From Gymnothorax reevesii (taxonomy: Eukaryota; Chordata; Actinopteri; Anguilliformes; Muraenidae): a DNA stretch of 64,000 nucleotides. This document shows, in pieces, positions 34,802-48,600 of the stretch; the first letter of the stretch is position 1; each line of letters starts with the position of its first letter. The notes under the pieces are model-generated. The model saw nothing but the letters and a program-made list of their open reading frames with translations. It searched no databases and was not told where the DNA came from. The stretch lies in contig CM056573.1 in assembly GCA_029721435.1 (NCBI GenBank), forward strand, positions 8,283,001 through 8,347,000, in the 5' to 3' direction. The translations under genes were made by a program, and so were the position numbers.

Positions 34802-34806
34802 GAATG

Positions 34807-35194
34807 AGTGTGAAGTTCGCAGTTATACAGGCAGTACATGATACTGATACTGTAATTCTACTATCAATCATAGTCAGTTATTGTGGTTTTTTTTAAACTG
34901 CGAGGAGGAGGAATGAGAAGGAGACCGCCTGTTTGTGTTTGAATCCTGTACCTTTCACTCACCTGAAAATTGATTAAAGAGCCCGAAAAGAGAATGTGTG
35001 GTTGCTTTGCTTCATTCAATGCGTACTATGATAAATACTTTGTACTTGCACTTTTGGTACTTACATTTAATGTGAGCTACTTTAAGACTTTTACTCAAGT
35101 AATTTTCTTATGGGCGACTTCAACTTTTACCCAAGTAACTTTCAGTTATGGTACTTCTACTTTGACTTGGTTTTTTCCCCAGTACTTTATACAC
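34807..35194. other. No gene; copy of 17.62-18.16 kb
   Basis: Non-coding unit B sequence, shortened relative to A (for example the C-run at 17753 is missing). Confidence 0.5.
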
Positions 35195-35515
35195 CTCTGC
35201 CAAAGACCCACCAGGCCCATCCGGACCGGCCTGTTCCTCGCTCCAGGGGTTGCCCTCCCGGTTGACGGCCAGAAATGCTGGGAGTCATGCCTGGGGGGGT
35301 ACTGTAACGCCACACCTCCAGCGCCCCGCATTCCACGCTCTCCTGGAATCATCGGCAAATGTTTTCAATTGTCATTGTGCTAGTGGTCTGTGTATATAAG
35401 CATGAGCTCCGCAGTCATTTGGTGCAAAGTCTCGTAAGCCTGCTGTCTTGTGCTACTCGTGTGTAGACATTATAGCCGAAAATTTGCATATTGCCTAAAT
35501 CCCTTTAGCTCGAGC
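35195..35515 (+). mobile_element. Ty3/gypsy 3'-end remnant (unit B)
   Basis: Copy of 18162-18480. Here the pol tail frame includes SRGCPPG before its stop and the LTR-like part has TATATAAG near 35393, closer to a consensus TATA box than unit A. Confidence 0.4.
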
Positions 35516-35634
35516 CAAACCCTTATGGGACCATCTTTGTTCTTGAGCACAGCCTTGATGTTCCCCATGATACTGTCTCTGGTTCTGAACCCGGCCGTGG
35601 TGTTCCCCATGGTGCCATCTTTGGTCCTGAGCAT
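35516..35634 (-). repeat. 42-bp repeat array, part 1 (unit B)
   Basis: The first three or so repeat units, separated from the remainder (38692 onward) by the TIR element at 35635-38691. Confidence 0.8.
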
Positions 35635-38600
35635 CCCAGGTGAAAAAGTATTACACTTAATTATATTGAAAATATATTTGTTGCATACAAAAGTTATTAC
35701 AAATATACTTTTACTTTTTGTGCTTAATTTGTAATATATTTAACATATACTTTTAGAAAGTGTACTTTAAAATATAAGTGATTAATTTCATCTTCAATAT
35801 ACTAAAATTAAACATACTAATTATGCAATAATTAAAGTTGTACTTAAGCTTACTTATTAGAAGTGTACCTTATTGTAAGTCTATTGTAAATTGTTCTAAA
35901 GTATACTTTTAAAAAGTATATGTTGTGATCTGTGATTCTGCATGTCATGTTTAAGTTCTGTGCCTGGCTATGCCATGTTGTTTGATTCTGTGCTTAGTGA
36001 CCACTGCATATGTCTGACTATTCTTAGGATTGTGTTTTGTGTTTTGGTAATTTAGATTTCTTGTTTTATTTTTCATGTTCATATCATTTAAGTTTCCATG
36101 CCATATTTTCATTTCCATGCATTGCACTTTGTCTACCCTGTCTTGTCTTGTGTAGGTCTTTGCCCACGGTCCCTAGTCTTGCATACCACTCATTCGGGTG
36201 ATTTATTGGTTTCTGGGTTTTCAATCTTCCTTCATTATCTCGTGTGCTTCCTTCCTCTCTCTTTTACTGTCTACTAACCATACTAACAGTTTGTTTTCGA
36301 TACTTACTAACCCTCATTAACATTGTATATTTTTACTAACTTTCTAACATGCACTTGGGATTGTACAGCTGCACATACTAATTGACTAACAATCTCTCAG
36401 CAGTCGCTCAATTCTAATCTCCGCCTCCTTGCCTATCCCTAATTATCTCCGCTGCAAGTTTCTGTGGATTTCCACTTATACTTTGTCCTTTGCTTTTCTT
36501 TTATCTTGGCACTTTAGTACTCCTTAACCGGAGCTGTTGTTTCGTACTTAGGTTTGTCTTGTGATCCCTGTCAGTGTTTTGGCTACAGCCAAATTCATGT
36601 AATTAGTTTATTCCTCATGTGTCTCTCCCTTATCATTGTTCCCATTGATTGCACCTGTTCTCCCTGGTCATGCGTTTACCCCGGGTGTGTATATAAGATG
36701 TCTGTTTGGTACACTTTCTTGTCAGATCGTTCTCCCTAGTTTTCTTGTGCTACGTTTCTCGCCTCGATTTCTCAGTGTTTATCTTTCTGACTGGATTGCC
36801 TGACTTTTGATTTTTGCCTCTGTGTTTTTGGATTACTGTTGCATCTGTGTGTGTTAGCCATTTTTCTGCCCGACTACGAGATCTCTGTTTGCTGCCCTGG
36901 TAACGATTCGGATTACGTCCTGTGGATTCTGGCTTGCTTCTCTGATAGAACTATTCCTGTGTACCAGACCCATTTCTGTCCGACTACGATTACGGTGATT
37001 GCTGCCCTGGTTTTTGATACTATTTTTGCCCAACTGGATTTTTTTTTTTTGACTTTTGGATTGTGGACTCTGTACTTTTGCCTTCTGCCCTGCGGGGGTC
37101 CTCCGTCTTTATTAATAAAACAAGCTCTACTGCATTACCTGGTTCTCGCGACTGGTTCCTGATTGCACCATTACAGTATGCTTTATTTCAAAGCACTTAT
37201 AGTAGTACATTAGTATTTTTATTAAAAGTGTACTTTTGAGTCATTTGTAATATATGGTGAATATACTTTTATTAAAATGCACTTAATTTGCACTTCTTTG
37301 GAAGTGAAGTACATTTTTAATCAGTGTAAGTCTATTTTAAATTGTTTTAAAATATACTTTCAAAAAGTTAAATTTATTTCAAAGCACTTAGACTCGTAGA
37401 TTAGTATTCCTATTAAAAGTATATTTATTTGTAATATATAGTTGGTATACTTTATTGAAGTGCACTTTAACTTCACTTAATTGGAAGTGGATTTATGTAC
37501 TTATTTAAAAGCGCAATTTATTGTAAATCTATTTTAAATTTTTCAGAAGTATACTTTTGAAAAAGCATACTTTATTTCAAAGTACTTACATTAGTCAAAT
37601 AGTATTCTTAAGAAAAGTATCCTTATTTGAGTCATTTGTAATATACTGTTAGTACTTCATTAAAGTGCAGTTTAATTTTACTTCTTTGGAAGTGAATTTA
37701 GCTACACTTAAAAAAGTGCAAATGAAGTTGAATTTGTTTTAAGCTGTACCTCTGCATAGTTCTAACAGTGGTAATTTAGTGTACTTATGAAAGGAGTAAT
37801 TATTTAGCAATACACTTTCTACATATTACATGTATGTGGTAGTACTTTTGTACATTTGTTTTCATTTCATTCCCAGTTATGTTAAAATGCACAAATACTT
37901 GATTGTCAGAAAGATATGTTTATTTAGCCTATGGAAACACATTGCTACAGCACGTTATAGTCAATCTGAATAGGATTTTTTGTTCAATATTGCTTGGTAG
38001 AACATCTTAATCCTGACAAATATGTATTTCATCAGTATTACATTGCAACAGATTTTTAGTCTAATTCATTTACAGAGGAATAGGGAGGCCTTCTCCCTTG
38101 ACTCATATAGAAATATGACACCGTTAAAACAGTATAAAAAAATAAAAAACATTCTAGTGTTAATGTTATAACAAGCGCAAATTCGCAATAGCTGCAACCT
38201 CATACATGCATGCATCCATTAAATTTCCAAACATAGAGGTTGGCGATATCCAGGCAATGCTAAGAAGGAAATGCAATAACAAGGGCTACGTCAAAGTTAA
38301 TCAGTGATTATTTTTATAGTAAATTTATGGCTGTTTGTGTTTTATTTTCTTACAAACTTACTAATGTTACTGGAACATCGTTTAATTGCATGGATACCCC
38401 TTTTAAGAGGTTTTGTGTTTTAATAAATAAATTTCATTTTGTTTTTTCAATAAATTGAAGTGGATTTCTTTCATTGAACTGATTAGCACACTTTCAGTGT
38501 ACTAGTGGTACCATAAATTAAGTAGATTGAAGTGAATGTGGTTACATTAAGTATACTGAAGTGGTACACAAGTAGTACTCAATGACTGCTTGAGCACACT

Positions 38601-38691
38601 TAATTACACACAAAGGGGGCGAAAAAAGCATACACTATACTTAGTACAGTCTGTAAAAGTATAATTCAAGTATAGTATATTTTCAACTGGG
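35635..38691. mobile_element. TIR element of AGTATACTT repeats inserted in the 42-bp array
   Basis: Starts CCCAGGTGAAAAAGTATT and ends ACTATATTTTCAACTGGG-like, giving inverted ends of about 20 bp (CCCAG[G/T]TGAAAA). The flanks share AT (35633-35634 and 38692-38693), while unit A has the uninterrupted GAGCATGGCC at 18597-18605. The interior consists of degenerate AGTATACTT and AAGTGCACTT units with no transposase. A 2-bp AT duplication would suit an ISL2EU-like superfamily, but this is a guess. A solo LTR is nested at 35921-37175. Confidence 0.75.
35921..37175 (+). mobile_element. Solo LTR nested in the TIR element
   Basis: 1255 bp, TGTTGTGATC...CCATTACA, same family as the LTR at 33576. Flanks are GTATA (35916-35920) and GTATG (37176-37180), a 5-bp duplication with one change. 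TATATAA lies at 36690-36696 and AATAAA at 37114-37119. It interrupts the AGTATACTT repeats, so it inserted after that element family existed. Confidence 0.8.
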
Positions 38692-39110
38692 ATGGCCTTG
38701 ATATTCCCCATGGAGCAAACTTAGGTGTTGAACTTGGTCGTGGTGTTCCCTATCGTACAATCCTTCATTCTGACCCTGGTAATACTGTTCCCCATGGTGC
38801 TATCTCCAGTTTTGAGCATGGCCTTGATGTTCCCTATGGTACCATCTCTGGTCCTGAGCACGACCTTGACGTTCCTGATTGTCCCATCTTTGGCCTTGAG
38901 CACGGCCTTGATGTTCTCCATGGTACAGTCGATGATCTTGAGCACGGTATTGGTGTTCCCTATGGTAAAATTTTTGGTCCAGAGCACGGCCTTCATGTTC
39001 CCCATGGAACCATCTTTTGTCTTGAGCGCGGCCTTGATGCTCCCTACGGTTCCGTCTCAGGTCTTGATCATAGCGGTTGTGTTCTCCATTGTTCCATCTT
39101 CGGTGTATCT
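38692..39110 (-). repeat. 42-bp tandem repeat array, part 2 (unit B)
   Basis: Continuation of the array after the TIR insertion. Forms the last exon of gene B1 on the minus strand, nearly identical to unit A. Confidence 0.85.
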
Positions 39111-42100
39111 CGTGGGCTGGGTGTCTGTCATTGCTCCCAGTTTGTTGTCCGTTGTGGCCTTGGTGTGCCCTGTTCGCCCATGTTTGCGGTCTGCCGTTGC
39201 CTTGGTGCTCCCAATGGTGTTGTTTTACTCCTCTGTTGTGGTTGTCATGTTCCTCACAGGTCCGCTGCTGTTCTGAAGTACGTTCATGGAGGGTATCGCT
39301 CATTTTGTGCACAAGCTGCTGCTCTCGGTTGCTGTCCCTGGGAGCCCAGTATTTCTGCATGAGGAACAGATGGCAGACATCTGTTATATAAACTTCCTCA
39401 AATATATTTATATAGTGCTGCTGAAGAGCTGACGATTGAAAGGTGGAAACCAGAGATAGATCTTACATTCACTATATTATTAATTAGCACTTCAGTTACT
39501 GTTGCACTTAACTGTTGCACTTAACTGCATCGTCCATCAAAGTTGCTGACAGAAAGGAAATGTTGAAGGAGCTGAAAAGATGAAGGATGCAGCTGAGAGG
39601 ATTAAAGCTGGAGCTGAATATAGGGGTTAGTGTACCTGTCTCAGGTCCATGATGTCCTGTATAATCAATCAGATCCAAACAGCTTTTTAAAGCCCTAGAA
39701 TTGCAGTTGTGGCTGGAACAAAAACCAGCATACACAGGGGAGCACCAGGACCGAATTTGAGAACCACTGCCGTAAGGTCAGCTCTTAATAACACTCAAAT
39801 AATAGGGCCAATGCTGCTCAGACACCCTAAAGCCAACAGGAACAAAAAAAATTGACAGTGGTTGGGCCATGGGGACATATGAGCTTTCTTTACCTTGCTT
39901 GTCTCGGGCTGGTGGTCCTGTTTGGTGTCCTTGTGTGGCCAACTGATGGGGTTTCGTTCATCTCTTGGGACCGATTTTTTCTGAAAAGAGTATGAAAAGG
40001 AAGAGGAACTCATGAGCACTTCTTCTACGGATAATTTATCCGCATGGAAAACTACACCTTTAGGCTCACTGCAAGTGGTGATGATGCACATCGCTCTACT
40101 GAACAGCTTTATCAAGCCTGAGCACATGACAGCATATAATGGTATTAATAAGTTTTACAAAGCTGGGGGGGAAACACTGACTAGAGATACATTAGTCTGG
40201 GATTCTTAACATGAGCAGTCTATTCTAATCAGAGAACAAAATGCTTTTTCATCTCACCGGATGAGTCTTGCTGAACTGCCAGGGCTTGATGGGGGTAAAA
40301 TTCATTACCTCAGGGGTGGTGCTCCTGCTCTCCGCCCTCTTAGAAAGGAGCTGCTCAGAACGGCCCTCCTCGTCTGCCAACTGGCTCTCCTTCTCAACCT
40401 CCTTGTGGATCTGATCAATGGTTTTGGGCCCCTGTTCTTCCCTCCTGGGAACCCAATTATTCTGAAATAGATGAGAGAGACGGCTTGTTACTCAATCCTC
40501 CCATACTAACCTGGGAGAAGGAGGGGAGGACAGGGAGAGATAAAATGTGAAGACGACCCAATCTGAACTATTTCTGAACCCCATAAACTCAGGCTAAGAG
40601 CTCTATTACCTGTCTCAAATCCAGCAGATCCTGAAGCTTGAAGCAGACTCTTGATGTGAACTTTTTCTCCTGAAGGATGCTCTCAATCCTACTGAAGTTC
40701 CTGTCCATTACGGGCTGTAGATAGAAAGGGCAAAGTGAATGTAAATTTAACCAGACAGTCCGTTTACCAACGACCGCATGGGTGTAGCCCCCGAAAGCCC
40801 GCATCTGCAGCCTGTACTTAGACAACAAGAACATCTCTATGTTTCAGCACAAATTTGCGTATTATTCAGCCAATACCGTCGCCATGGCAACCAAAATTGA
40901 TAGGTGTCATAATATAAGTATAAAACACCAAAATGTAACAGTAATCGGTCAAAAATGACAGCCTGTAGAGGGTCCACAGGCGGCAGGGAAGACAAGCATG
41001 AATCCATAGTACCTGCCCGACTTTGTCCAGGGGCTACAATGAGCCTGTGTCCCATTAAAGCATCAGAGATGCAGCAGGACATACCTTGAGCTCCTCAGAG
41101 TCCAGGATCGCGCCTGCGGTGGTGATCAGGCAACACAAGCTCTCCATCGCCTCTTCAGTTTTGGTACCAAGGAACTCTGTGACAAACTCAAGGACGACAT
41201 AATTCTTCACCAGTCCGAGTCTGTACATTTCTCCGAGGAACTTCATGTAGCCCACAGCCCGTTTTCGGTTGGCGGTGCGCTTGGTCTCCAGCTCCTGCAA
41301 GCTCTGCCGGTCTTTCCCCTGAATACAAGGTGAGGGAGTGGAGATGAGCTGAAGTGCTGTTGTAACAGCAAACAACAGGTAGTTTATAGGTAAAAAAAAC
41401 AAACAGCTCATCTCCATTTGTGTGACTGAATGATTCGCAACACCCTGTACTGGCAAAAAAATGCATTTCTGTTCAGTACTGCTTCCTGCAGTTCATTTTT
41501 TTCTTTATGAATGTCACAGCCAGCCATGACCTCACTCGGCATAATGATGCTCGAAAGCCTGTTTCCCCAGCCCCACCCATGGTTACCTCTGCTGCCTGCA
41601 GATCCTGCCATTCCTTCTCGAGAGCAACGCCATCATCGTTGACCTTCCAAAACTCCTCTTGGCACAGATCGAGCATGAGTGAGGGGAAGTTGAGAGGACT
41701 GCCAGGGACTGTTAGCTGTCAGACAGAAAAGAAAAGGTCCCAAATTCCACTGAGGATTCATTGTATGTTGTATGAAAACAGCATTCCTTTTGGCTCAAGC
41801 TAAGTATAGGCACCCTCTAAAACATTACACGACATTTATGTAGCAGACTCTTTTGTTCACAACAGAAAATATACAGAATGGATACTGACTGTGGCTGCTT
41901 TAGAGACACTTAATGCATGATTTAGCATGGACTTTGACTGACTTGCTCACCTCCTTCAGTTCACAGCACATCTTGGCGTAGGTGCTGGCAAATTTCAATT
42001 CAAAAATGGCCTTCTCCAAGACCATTTTACCGATGCCCTCCAGCTGAGCCTCGGTATTAATGGAGAGCTCTGTGATCCGTTTCATGAGCTGCTCGAACTT

Positions 42101-42953
42101 TTCTGGCGTCAGCTTGTTTAGTATGCTGCGCATTTGGCGGAACAGCTCTTGGGTCACGGCCTCCTCAGGGTCTTGATCATCCTTGACCTTCCTAGCTGAA
42201 GGTCTCCAGGCATTATCTGCCTTTCGCAGCTCCACGTCCTTGTTGAATGTAAGGACTTTGATAGTCCTCACCGGTTCTCCACTGCAGATCTGCAATGATA
42301 TCCCAGGACCAAACTCAGGGGTCAGGATGTTTATCCTTATTCAAGGTATCATCATGGTTGTCAGGGGCTAACAAACTGCTTTTTATCCCTCCTTCCTTTT
42401 ACCAAGGAGTCAGATGTAAAGACAATCTGTTCATTAAATACCGGAGAGAAACGAAAACCAGGTCTGCATCTGAGGGACAGATTAGGAATTGAGTCAGACG
42501 CATATTCACTGCAATTACCGCGGAGTCCTGACCAACGGCAGCCTTCGGGAGATGTTCTTCTCTTTCTCCCTTCAGTGGTGACTTCCAGGTGTTTTCCCCG
42601 TCGGAATGAGTGACGTCTTCACCTGCGGTAACGTGGCGGGGCATTTTCTGCACTCTCTTGTTCCTCCAAGACACTACAATTCCAAGATGGAGGATTTCAC
42701 CAGTCAAGACACTGAGGAAGCCCTCACAGCTCAGCATTAACAATACACAGTGAAAAATCACACAATATACACAAGACACGCATCAAGGAATAACTGGTGT
42801 AAAAACAGTACACAACCTACCAAAGCTCTGAATATCCTCCGGGAAATCGGGCGGTGGGATGCTTGAAGATGCTTCATGTCGTAGGAGCTCCTCCCAGGTG
42901 TATGTAACTCGGCCTTTAATGGATTTGTGTTCAGCCCTGTTACCTGTAGAAGA
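38800..42953 (-). CDS. eIF4G-like gene B1 (copy of A1)
   Basis: Exons: 42953-42821, 42673-42519, 42289-41951, 41715-41587, 41318-41085, 40714-40610, 40461-40309, 39980-39894, 39656-39636 and 39354-38800. Borders and phases are as in A1, and every exon is open. Differences are modest: the eIF4E-type motif reads YTWEELL (Tyr and LL kept), the KKSV exon has lost two codons in frame (29 instead of 31), and a few residues change in the tail. The role inferred from family knowledge is an eIF4A/eIF4E scaffold-like protein, truncated after MIF4G. Its 3' flank is split by the TIR element at 35635-38691, about 110 bp after the stop, so its polyadenylation site may differ from A1. The coding start was not found. 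Confidence 0.72.
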
Positions 42954-43284
42954 CTGATTGAGAGTGAACAACCAGTTATGATAACTATGAGACTGCTAGT
43001 TAATTTTTATATTTACAATACCAACGATGATCATAATGATAATCACGATTAATTGCTAGTGACCTAATAACTAGTGAGCAATATTAGTATTACTTTGCTA
43101 GTCAATGCTTATAATCACATCAATAATAATCATGATAATAATTGTAATAACTTGCCAGTTATCTGATAAGTTAGGATTAATTAACGTAGAAGATTGGTAG
43201 TTCATTATGATAAAATGCAGCGACTCTCGCGACTCGGTGATTGCAGGCTATCTTCTTTCTGTAAAACAGCGAGGAAGGTAGGCT
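42954..43284. other. No gene; AT-rich upstream region of B1
   Basis: Copy of 22845-23289, mostly TAATCATGATAAT-like sequence. Confidence 0.5.
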
Positions 43285-45310
43285 TCATTCAAGGAAAAAT
43301 AAGCTAAGGGTTTATATTTCTGCTCCCTTGATATCGGTCCGTGTCGACTGGACTGTACTACGCATGTGCCCCAGCTGATATAGTCCCTTTAAGTGCTGCG
43401 TAAAATCCATTGAGATCAACAGGTTGTAAAAATCCAACACTCTAGCATCTTTCCAGTCATCAGCGTGTGAATTAAAATCACCAAAAACGACAATTCTATT
43501 GCAATCAGCATGAATAATTGACGGCAGCTCGGAAAATTCATCCAGTTTAGTTGGCCAGTATATCTTGACAGCCACAATATTAGGTGTACTTTTTAACAGC
43601 ACTGCATGATCCTCAAAACATGTAAAATGAACAAAAGACACCAATTAATGTCCCAGTGAGGAAGAGAGGATGCTGGCCGTCCCTCTCCTGCCATAGCTAG
43701 TTGGGAAGCGGAGCTGAAGTTAAGTGGCGCGGCTTCATTTAGCACAGCCTGGCCATCCATTCCTCACCAAGTTTCTGTTAAGCACATACAATCCAAACTC
43801 CTGTCCCGAATGAGGTCATTTATAATGAAAGGTTTATTTTTCAGTGATGGTAAATCCCAAAGTGCCACACTGAGCTTAATGTGAGTGTTGAGATTCTCTC
43901 TGACGACACTGAGCTGCATAGATGGCTGCATCAGCACAGTTAGGACATTATTCAGTTTTACCCCAGACTGTCCATTTTTTTTACTTCTTTTGGTGACCAA
44001 AGTTTTCAGCATCTCCTTCATATTCTGAGAAAACTGGCTCAGCAGGGGACAGTTTTACAGAGAGCTCATTTACACAGGATGGCTGTGAGCACAAATACAT
44101 GTTTTCATTATAATAAAAATTCTTAAATTGACATATTCAACAGCGAAAGGGCATCATGAGATCCAAACCCAATAAAACAGCCAGTTGCAATGGGGGAACC
44201 AAAAATGAGAGAAAATAGACCTTGTGACCATTATTTGATATACTGATATAACATACTTAGTGACACATATGGATTTGGAAATTTCGAGACAGCATTTTGG
44301 CACCCAGCAAGTTTGAGAGAAGGTCATCTTTGGCAAAATGTTGTTACGGCCCAAGAAGAGATTAAAATTGCTTCATAATCCACGTTGTATGCAATACAGG
44401 TAGAAGACAGCCAGGTATGTAGGCTTAGCAGTCTGCTAAAACAACCACTACCACGGCCTAACGTGGGAATTGGGCCGGAGAAGAGAACATGCCGTAGTTT
44501 GGACAGTTTTAGATTATTTAGTAAATAAATCGAGCCTTTCCTTCAAATCTCAGATTCCCGACATGGAATACCAATGTGGACGACTACTTAGAGAGTGCCC
44601 AGCTTTTTTAGTAAAATGTCTATCATTTTTTCAGCTATCTTCAGGACTCTGGAGCCTGGGAAACAAAACGTTTTTGCTCCTCTTACCTTGACATCCCGAC
44701 TGATGGAGTCGAGCAAAGCCGACGATGGAGTGCTGTGTCCGAGTGGAGACGCCCCGTTATGGATTCGTGGAGCGACTGGACGCAGCTCTGGGGCAGTTGT
44801 TGGCAGACCCAGCTGAGCCCCGACACCCTGGGGTGGCGGTATCGGCGACACAGCGGCAGAGGACGTGGGGATAGAGGGGGTAGAACTCAGTTGTGATGTC
44901 GGCAACTTCTGTTCTTCCAAAACCTGATTTTGGTCTTTGAGGTGCCGATTCTCCGGTACATCAGGGCGGGAGGAACACTTCTGCCTGCGCTTCTTTTTGC
45001 TGACAATAGTCCACGACTCAGTGGCAAAGGCAGTTGAGCATTCAGGAGTCTTGGGTTTCTCTCCCAGTGCAGAACATGGGTCATCTGCGCTGGACGATGC
45101 AGAGGTGGGAAGAACATCTTCGTTTGGTGGAATATGTGGAAGGGTGGAATCTGAGTCCAGAAGGTGTTCATCTTTCTTGATCTGATGAGAGGTGGAAATC
45201 CCTACTTCGTGCTCGACGATTTTCTGGGAAAGTTTGAGACAGTTAGCATGCATTTCTCAAGTTCACATATTTACATACGTAGCTAGTTCAGAAATGATCT
45301 AAGAATGTGA
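43285..45310 (-). mobile_element. LINE 5' part (unit B copy)
   Basis: Copy of 23290-25210. ORF1 is at 45253-44588 and is followed by broken esterase-like sequence. The endonuclease is at 44021-43764 (LCTETW-type block: CLTETW) and 43644-43312, where the metal-binding block VVFGDFNSHADD is intact, unlike unit A. RT is missing in both units, so the 3' loss predates the duplication. Confidence 0.7.
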
Positions 45311-45642
45311 AACTAACACATTTTTTTTTATTCCTACGCTGCTCCGTTATGTTTGTTCGGGTTATTTATCAACATGAAATAACATATCATCGGGCTAACT
45401 GCATGAGGCGATGACTCACATCTCTCTACAAAACACCATCCAACTTTAGAAAGTGACAGCATATAATGGCATGAATAAGTTTTCACAAAGCTGGGAAAAA
45501 TAAACTAATAAACTGGCTGGAGAAACAGTCTTGCAAACCATAAAATGAGGAGGCTTTTCAAAGCAGAGTATGAGGAACTTTTTCCTCTCGCAGAATGAGT
45601 CTTGTAAAACTGCCAGGGCTTGATGGGGGTAAAATTCATTAC

Positions 45643-48600
45643 CTCAGAGGTGGTGCTCCTGCTCTCTGCCCTCTTAGAAAGGAGGTGCTCAGAACGGCCC
45701 TCCTCCTCTGCCAACTGGCTCTCCTTCTCAACCTCCTTGTGGATCTGATCAATGGTTTTGGGCCCCTGTTCTTTCCTCCTGGGAACCCAATTATTCTGAA
45801 ATAGATCAGAGAGACGGCCTGTTACTCAATCCTCCCACACTAACCTGAGAGAAGGAGGGGAGGACAGGGAGAGATAAAATGTGAAGACGACCCAATCTGA
45901 ACTATTTCTGAACCCCAGAAACTCAGACTAAGAGCTCTATTACCTGTCTCAAATCCATCAGATCCTGCAGCATGAAGCAGACTCTTGATGTGAACTTTTT
46001 CTCCTGAAGGATGCTCTCAATCCTGCCGAAGTTCCTGTCCATTTCCAGCTGTAGATACAAAGGGTAAAGTGAGAATAAATGAAATGAGCCTGTGTCCAAT
46101 TAAAGCATCAGAGAAGCAGCAGGCAGCAGGATATACCTTGACCTCCTCAGAGTCCAGAATTGAGCCTGTGGTGGTGATCAGGCAGCACAAGCTCTCCATT
46201 GCCTCTTCGGTTTCGGTGTCTAGGAGCTCCGTGATGTACTCAAGGATGACACCATCCTTCACCATTCCAAGTCTGAAGAGTTCTCCAATGAACTTCATGC
46301 TGCCCACAGCCCGTTTTCGGTGGGCGATGACCCTTGCCTCCAGCTCCTGCAAGCTCTGTCTGTCCTGCCCCTGGATAAACGGTGAGGAAGTTGAGGCTTG
46401 ATGAAGGACATTATTGACAGCACAGAAGAGATATTTTATTGACAAACAACCAATGGATCTTCTCCACTTGTGTGGCTGAATATGATTTGTAACACCCTGT
46501 AATGGACTTTGTCCATTTATTTCCTGGTTGGAGCTCAAGTGGAAAAATAACAAATTTCCGTCAAGTAATGCTCTTCTGAAGTTCATATTATTTTCTACAT
46601 GAATATCACAGCCAGCCATGACCTCACTTGGCATAACTCTGCTCAAAGACTATATCCCTGACCCCACCCATAGTTACCTTTGCTGCACGATGGTCCTTAA
46701 ATTCCTTCTCAAGGACAGCGCCATCACCAGTGACCTTCCAAAACTCCACTTGGCACAGATCAAGGATGACAGCGTGGAAGTGAAGGGGCATTAAAAACTC
46801 ACAGACAGTGACTGCGACCTGTCAGGCAGAAAAGAAAGGTACAGATCCTTGATTTCACTGAAGATTCATGATACTTTGCATTAAAACCAGCATTCCTTTG
46901 GGCTCAGGCTTTCTCTGAGTACAGGCAACCTCTAGTCTACAACATTACATTGCATTCATGAGGCAGGCCCTTTTGTCCACAGCAGAAAAGATAAAGCCTG
47001 GACACTTACTGGCGATGCTTCATAGACACTCACTAGATGCTCTAGCATTCGCTTTGACTGGCTTGCTCACCTCCTTAAGTTCACAGCACATCTTAGCGTA
47101 AGTGCTTGCGAATTTCGTCTCGCAAATGGCCTTCTCCAAAACCATTTTCCCGATGCCATCCAGTTGAACCACAGTATTAATGGAGAGCTCCTTGATCCTT
47201 TTCACGAGCTGCTCAAACTTTTCCGGAGTCAGCTTATTCAGTATGCTGCGCATTTGGCAGAACAACTCTTGGTTCACGACCTCTTTGGGGTCTTGATCCA
47301 CCTTGACCTTTCTAACTGGTCTCCAGGCATTTTCTGCCTTACGCAGCTCCACGTCCTTGTTGAATATTAGGACTTTGATGGTCCTCACTGGTTCTCCACT
47401 GTGGACCTGCAATGATATCCCAGCACCAAACTTAGGGGTCAAGATGGAGGCTAAAGGTGCAAAGATGTTTATCCGAGTTCAAGGTGTCATTAAGTCATGG
47501 TCATCAGGGGCGAAAAACTCCCCTCACTCTTTTACCTGGGAGTCAGGTGTAAAGACACTCTATTAATGAACTCACGGTGTGTAAAGAAAACCAGGACTGG
47601 ATTTGGATTTCAGGGACCAATTAGGTGATCCTTGTCCTCGATTTTGTTTTAACTATGCCTGCTCTCCAGAGCAGTTTAAACCAGAGATCATCAAATCTAG
47701 TTCTCAAATCCAAATGTTGCGCTGGTTTTCTTTTCTCAAAGTTAATTAACAACTTACTAGCAAACTAGAAAAACTGTGTGTCACAATCCCTGAATTCCTA
47801 GTCAAACTGTCTGTTTTTAATGTCAGGAACTAAATACAAACAGGTAAAATGCATGACATAAGTCTTTGTGTTTAAATACACAGCTAGTACAAAAATGATC
47901 AAAGAATGTGGAACTTGTGTCATCTTTTTCCATTCCTATCGCAATCTGTTACGTTCTTATTTAAGGATTATTTATCAACATGAAAGAAGATATCATCAGG
48001 CTAAGTGTAAGTGGCGATGACGCATATCTCTCTACTTAAAACAACTTCATCCAACCTTAGTATTTGATTGCATCTTTTATTTAGTAGTTTTGCAAGATAC
48101 AGGTGATAGTTTTGTATAAATGCGGTTGTATTTGCGGTTCACTTCCGAGAGGCTCACAACCACGACGTTCGGTGGGTTGAATTCATTAAGGCCCATTTAT
48201 ACTCAACGTTAAATATGGATCCAGACAGCAACATGTGAGCGAGACACGAAAAAGAAAAATCACCGAAGATATGGCTGCGTCCGCTTAGTTAAAAAATTAC
48301 GGACTATCCACTGATTCCGAACCACTTTAACCTTTGAGGAAAATGTCACAAGGTTAAAGGACTGTGTAAAGAGGAATTCCGAACTTCTTAGGAAGACAAC
48401 CGCGCTAAGTAGAGAATCCAAATGCACTTGCACTCTGCAGCGTAATCATGAGGCCCCTGCCCATCATATACGTTTCTTTACGCGATTGGCCTGATGAATG
48501 GTTGCTGCTTTAGATACAGCTGCTGCGCAGAATTGTGCGATAGCTATATTGTCTTCTTTTTTTTTTGATAAGAAAAGGATGGTTCTGTGTCCCCTATGCT

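Noticed and set aside
34411..34896. 161-codon plus frame
   Set aside because: It lies within a solo LTR with defined ends and target duplications and has no domain.
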